DNA from: Gemmatimonadota bacterium
GTDB taxonomy: Bacteria > Gemmatimonadota > Gemmatimonadetes > Gemmatimonadales > GWC2-71-9
NCBI GenBank assembly: GCA_003220855.1
Contig: QHTP01000241.1
Span: forward strand, 1 to 15,181
Direction of reading: 5' to 3'
DNA: 15,181 bases
Of this stretch, positions 13,005-15,181 are shown piece by piece. The notes beneath the pieces were generated by a model. It saw nothing but the letters and a program-made list of their open reading frames with translations. It did no database searches and was not told the DNA's origin. Numbering within the stretch: the stretch's first letter is position 1; every line of letters starts with the position of its first letter. The translations under genes and the position numbers were made by a program.

Positions 13005-13722
13005 GCGACGCCTTGCCGGCGGTCACCTGCTTCGCCTGGTCGCGGAAGGCATCGAGGTTCTGCGCGTGCTCGCCGTACTCGGGCCGCTGGCGCGCGCGCT
13101 CGGCCGCCTCGTGCTGCAGGAAGGCGCGGTAGGCGCGCAGGGCGCCCGGGGTGTCGTGGGTGAGCTCGAGCCCGCGAGCGCGCAGCATGAACCCGAACAA
13201 GTGCGTGGGCGCCACTCGCCGGATCGTGTCGGCCTGGGCGAGCGCCCCCGCGGCGTCGCCGCTCGTCAGGTCGAGCACGCCGATGTGGTAGCGGGCGTCG
13301 ACGTCGAGCGCCGGCAGCATCGCGTACGCCTGCAGGGCCATGGGCAGGAAGAACTCCGCACTGTCGGGCTTCCCCTGCGAGTGGAGCGACATCACCCGGT
13401 TGTACAGCCGCGTGGCGCGCTCTTCGGGGGACATCTGCGAGATATCGGGAGGCGTGGAGCGGGATGCGGGAAGCGGGATGCGAGATGCGTCATCGCCCGG
13501 CACGCCTCCCGCATCTCGCATCTCGCCGCCCGATGAGCCGCCGAGCCTCAGCGCGAGGACGGTCACGAGCGCTCCCAGCGCCGCACCCGCCACGCCCCAG
13601 GGGAGGCCGGCTCGCCACCCGGCGGCCTGGCTACGACTCACTTGGGCGCTCACCTGGGCGCCGCACTTGTGACAGAATTTTGCCGTCGCCGCGAGCGCGG
13701 TCCCGCACGCCTGGCAGTTCAT
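12994..13722 (-). CDS. Zinc-ribbon, single-TM, TPR-like membrane protein
   Basis: This 242-residue protein has three parts. Residues 1-22 are a zinc ribbon (Cys3-x2-Cys6 and Cys17-x2-Cys20: MNCQACG, then FCHKCG). A membrane helix lies at about 38-60 (LPWGVAGAALGALVTVLAL). A low-complexity linker at about 61-92 is encoded by inverted heptamer repeats. The C-terminal 145 residues are helical and TPR-like (RATRLYNRVMSLHSQGKPDSAEFFLPMALQAY, GDAAGALAQADTIRRVAP). The zinc ribbon should be cytoplasmic and the TPR part periplasmic. No Shine-Dalgarno site precedes the ATG at 13722; TAGATT about 11 bases upstream could be a -10 box giving a very short leader. It is probably the first gene of the minus-strand cluster running down to 9422. 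Confidence 0.78.
   Translation of the reverse strand: MNCQACGTALAATAKFCHKCGAQVSAQVSRSQAAGWRAGLPWGVAGAALGALVTVLALRLGGSSGGEMRDAGGVPGDDASRIPLPASRSTPPDISQMSPEERATRLYNRVMSLHSQGKPDSAEFFLPMALQAYAMLPALDVDARYHIGVLDLTSGDAAGALAQADTIRRVAPTHLFGFMLRARGLELTHDTPGALRAYRAFLQHEAAERARQRPEYGEHAQNLDAFRDQAKQVTAGKASRGS
13459..13526. repeat. Inverted heptamer repeats inside a coding linker
   Basis: Five tandem heptamers run from 13459 to 13493 (GCGGGAT, GCGGGAA, GCGGGAT, GCGAGAT, GCGTCAT). After 13 bases the unit returns inverted (TCCCGC, ATCTCGC, ATCTCGC, to 13526). Arms 13473-13489 and 13510-13526 pair at 16 of 17 positions around a 20-nt loop. The element lies wholly within the linker of the zinc-ribbon protein and keeps its reading frame. 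Confidence 0.8.
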
Positions 13723-13788
13723 CGAGGGCTGGAAATCTAACTGGCGGGAAGGCTCAGGGCAGCGTAGTGTACTCGGCATGGCCGGTGA

Positions 13789-13860
13789 CACGACGCCACG
13801 ACGCCACGTTCCGCGAGGTACAACGCGAACGATCGTGGAACGTAGGGTCGTGGCGTCGTG
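13789..13860. repeat. Hairpin with octamer-repeat arms before a small gene
   Basis: Arms of 24 nt (13789-13812 and 13837-13860) pair at 22 of 24 positions around a 24-nt loop. The left arm is built of tandem octamers (CACGACGC, CACGACGC, then CACG); the right arm carries the inverse (CGTGGCGTCGTG). It lies between the divergent zinc-ribbon gene and the small gene at 13870 and reaches to 9 bases before the latter's ATG. Confidence 0.8.
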
Positions 13861-13869
13861 CAACGGCTC

Positions 13870-14139
13870 ATGAGCGCCCCCTTCCCCGGGCACGAGCGCG
13901 CCAAGCACATGGGTGAGTTGAAGCGTGGCGACGAGCGGTGGGACGTCTTCATGGAGGTACAGCCCGACCCCGACGTCGGGCCCGGGGCGGTGCGGGGGCG
14001 GCTGCACTTCGCGAGCGGCGAGCGGCACCGCACGACGAGCTGGATCTTCCTCGAGTGGTCGGAGCGCGAGGTCCAGGACAGATTCGGCGAATTTTCGGCG
14101 GTGGAGCTATGGCACTTCGTGGAGGCGCTCGGTAACTGA
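13870..14139 (+). CDS. Small hypothetical protein
   Basis: This is an 89-residue protein from the ATG at 13870; an in-frame GTG at 13858 would add four residues but lies inside the hairpin arm. It is soluble and charged, with alternating beta-like strands (RWDVFMEVQPDP, VRGRLHFASGERHR, TSWIFLEWSEREV) and a C-terminal helix (VELWHFVEALGN). No family is recognised. The composition and GC3 bias look coding. No ribosome site is evident because the hairpin occupies the place where it would be, so the hairpin may affect its translation. It ends 52 bases before the large inverted repeat. Confidence 0.6.
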   Translation: MSAPFPGHERAKHMGELKRGDERWDVFMEVQPDPDVGPGAVRGRLHFASGERHRTTSWIFLEWSEREVQDRFGEFSAVELWHFVEALGN

Positions 14140-14253
14140 TGCCGCCGTGTTGAAAACCGTGCAGCCTTTGCACATTTCTCGGTTCATCATGCGCTGGCAA
14201 GCGATCAGAATCGCGAAATAGTGTCCTAATGTTGCGTCCGCGACACGAAGTGG

Positions 14254-14282
14254 TTGACACCGTGCAACGGCGTCGGTACCTT
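14254..14282 (+). promoter_or_regulatory. Near-consensus promoter in left arm of the large inverted repeat
   Basis: A perfect TTGACA (14254-14259) is followed after exactly 17 bases by TACCTT (14277-14282). The predicted start is at about 14288-14290, which is the ATG of a short ORF. This is the best -35/-10 pair in the window. Confidence 0.65.
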
Positions 14283-14287
14283 CCCGC

Positions 14288-14464
14288 ATGCTAGTCGTAG
14301 CCCCAAGTAGGGAATTCCTGCGAGCCTGTCACGCCCGGCCGAGGGCGGCCGGGTTCGTCGTTCGTGGCATCAGGTGCACGCTCGATGCCACGAACGACGA
14401 ACCCGGCCGCCCTCGGCCGGGCGTGACAGGCTCGCAGGAATTCCCTATTTGGGGTTACGACTAG
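14288..14464 (+). pseudogene. Possible N-terminal fragment of a receiver-like regulator gene read through the palindrome
   Basis: The ATG at 14288 coincides with the predicted transcription start of the left-arm promoter. The first 28 codons, in the left arm, read MLVVAPSREFLRACHARPR, then AAGFVVRGI, which resembles the first beta strand and helix of a receiver domain and loosely the start of the regulator at 7174 (MLVLAAVPDLQFHKLRRTAG). After the spacer the frame runs into the reverse complement of the same DNA and stops at 14464, so any real protein would be cut off after the first helix. I read this as the 5' end of a gene whose remainder has been lost at the fold-back. It could also be a chance ORF. 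Confidence 0.3.
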
Positions 14465-14472
14465 CATGCGGG

Positions 14473-14501
14473 AAGGTACCGACGCCGTTGCACGGTGTCA
14501 A
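14473..14501 (-). promoter_or_regulatory. Mirror copy of the promoter in right arm
   Basis: The same TTGACA-17-TACCTT lies in the opposite arm, pointing left toward the first copy and away from glutamine synthetase. If both work they are convergent across the palindrome centre. It cannot drive the downstream glnA fragment. Confidence 0.6.
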
Positions 14502-14556
14502 CCACTTCGTGTCGCGGACGCAACATTAGGACACTATTTCGCGATTCCGATCGCTT

Positions 14557-15181
14557 GCGAGCGCGTTCGTCGATCCGTGTCTCGAGGTGCCGACGCTGTC
14601 GCTCACCTGCGACGTGTCCGACCCCGTGACGGGTGCGCGGTACTCGCGCGACCCGCGCTACGTGGCGCAGAAGGCGGAGCAGTACCTCATGAAAACGGGG
14701 ATCGCCACGACCGCGTATTACGGGCCGGAAGCCGAGTTCTACATCTTCAACTCCGTGCGTTTCGACCAGAACGCGCACGAAGGCTACTACCACATCGACT
14801 CCGAGGAGGGGATCTGGAACTCGGGGACCAATGGCGGTGCGGCGAACCTGGGCCACCGGCCCCGGCACAAGGAGGGCTACTTCCCCGTGCCGCCCGTGGA
14901 CAAGCTTCAGGACCTGCGCTCCAAGATCATGCTCGCGATGATCGCCTCGGGGATCGACGTCGAGGTGCATCACCACGAGGTCGGTACGGCGGGGCAGACC
15001 GAGATCGACATGCGGTTCACCACGCTGACCCGCATGGCCGATCAGCTCATGATGTACAAGTACATCGTGAAGAACGTGTGCCAGCAGCACGGCTACACGG
15101 CGACGTTCATGCCGAAGCCGATGTTCGGGGACAACGGCTCCGGGATGCACGTGCACATGAGCCTGTGGAAAGACGCCAAGA
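14557..15181 (+). CDS. glnA: Glutamine synthetase type I, N-terminus missing and C-terminus off the window
   Basis: From about 14557 to the window end the plus strand encodes type I glutamine synthetase (glutamate + ammonia + ATP to glutamine). It reads ASAFVDPCLEVPTLSLTCDV, RYSRDPRYVAQKAEQYL, YYGPEAEFYIF (metal-binding Glu residues), VEVHHHEVGTAGQTEIDMRF (metal and glutamate site) and MFGDNGSGMHVHMS (ATP/glutamate-binding His). Alignment by eye to E. coli GlnA puts the first homologous residue near position 73, so the whole N-terminal beta-grasp part, which shapes the active site between subunits, is absent. In frame, a TAG stands at 14527-14529 inside the repeat arm and there is no suitable start codon. 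Either the gene is broken or the junction is artificial. Codon use in the remaining part is normal, so the break is recent or not real. Confidence 0.9.

Larger units (their letters stand above)
14191..14564. repeat. Large 374-bp inverted repeat (181-nt arms, 12-nt spacer)
   Basis: Positions 14191-14371 and 14384-14564 are reverse complements at 177 of 181 places. Mismatched pairs are 14196/14559, 14207/14548, 14300/14455 and 14307/14448; the last two are G-T. The spacer is 14372-14383. The flanks differ: the left is the gap after the small hypothetical gene, the right is the body of glutamine synthetase. There is no transposase, no evident target duplication and no GlnA N-terminus on the left side. 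It could be a fold-back element, an inverted duplication, or an assembly or amplification chimera. Confidence 0.9.

Noticed and set aside
14191..14564. Insertion sequence or integron attC site
   Set aside because: No transposase or integrase, no target-site duplication at the ends (CATCAT left, GTTCG right), and no attC core-site arrangement.
14461..15156. Long minus-strand ORF of 231 codons
   Set aside because: It is antisense to glutamine synthetase, whose plus-strand translation carries all the family motifs; the minus translation is His/Arg-rich with no family resemblance.
1..15181. CRISPR arrays, tRNA and rRNA genes
   Set aside because: No regularly spaced long repeats with unique spacers, no tRNA T-loop and acceptor pattern, and no rRNA-like sequence were seen on either strand.

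Overview
The window is GC-rich bacterial DNA with tightly packed genes, many GTG starts, four-base stop/start overlaps and several genes that lack a Shine-Dalgarno site behind a -10-like box. The gene content fits a diderm soil-type bacterium: a futalosine-pathway menaquinone enzyme (MqnD-like), HD-GYP response regulator, YceI protein, pseudopilin, LemA/HtpX pair, secreted proteins with signal peptides ending in GAQ, and a tiny lipoprotein with an ACADATGP motif. I infer Gemmatimonadota or a close relative. No rRNA or other taxonomic marker is present to prove it.

Layout. At 1-1173 a truncated secreted protein (-) and a hypothetical protein (+) diverge from a 42-base gap with a near-palindromic -10 element. 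The gap 1174-1845 has no credible gene. It holds a hairpin built of nonamer repeats and then what looks like an independent, highly structured RNA of about 430 nt with its own promoter (TTGCGC-16-TATATT) and a strong intrinsic terminator that stops 9-20 bases before a polysaccharide deacetylase gene. The deacetylase is coupled to a UPF0104/AglD-type membrane protein, and a small hypothetical ORF follows.

From 7174 down to 3725 (-) five genes overlap or nearly touch: a pseudo-receiver/AraC regulator, a stand-alone receiver, a MerR-type regulator, LemA, and an HtpX-like M48 membrane protease. This looks like one signalling and membrane-quality-control operon. Its upstream region carries 21-bp-spaced direct repeats with phased A-tracts. 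A 41-codon Cys-rich lipoprotein gene diverges from it and faces a convergent TPR protein that has no DNA-binding domain.

At 8914-9342 there is a pseudopilin gene (+) with an intrinsic terminator. From 13722 down to 9422 (-) lies a second compact cluster: zinc-ribbon/TM/TPR protein, MqnD-like enzyme, receiver-HD-GYP protein, NDUFA9-like SDR, and YceI protein.

The right end is unusual. A small hypothetical gene is followed by a 374-bp inverted repeat (two 181-nt arms, 12-nt spacer, 177/181 matched). Each arm carries a near-consensus promoter pointing inward. Immediately after it comes glutamine synthetase with about the first 75 residues missing. This is either a real fold-back rearrangement or element, or an assembly chimera. 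Three other hairpins in the window have arms made of short tandem repeats (9-mer, 7-mer, 8-mer), which suggests a shared mechanism.
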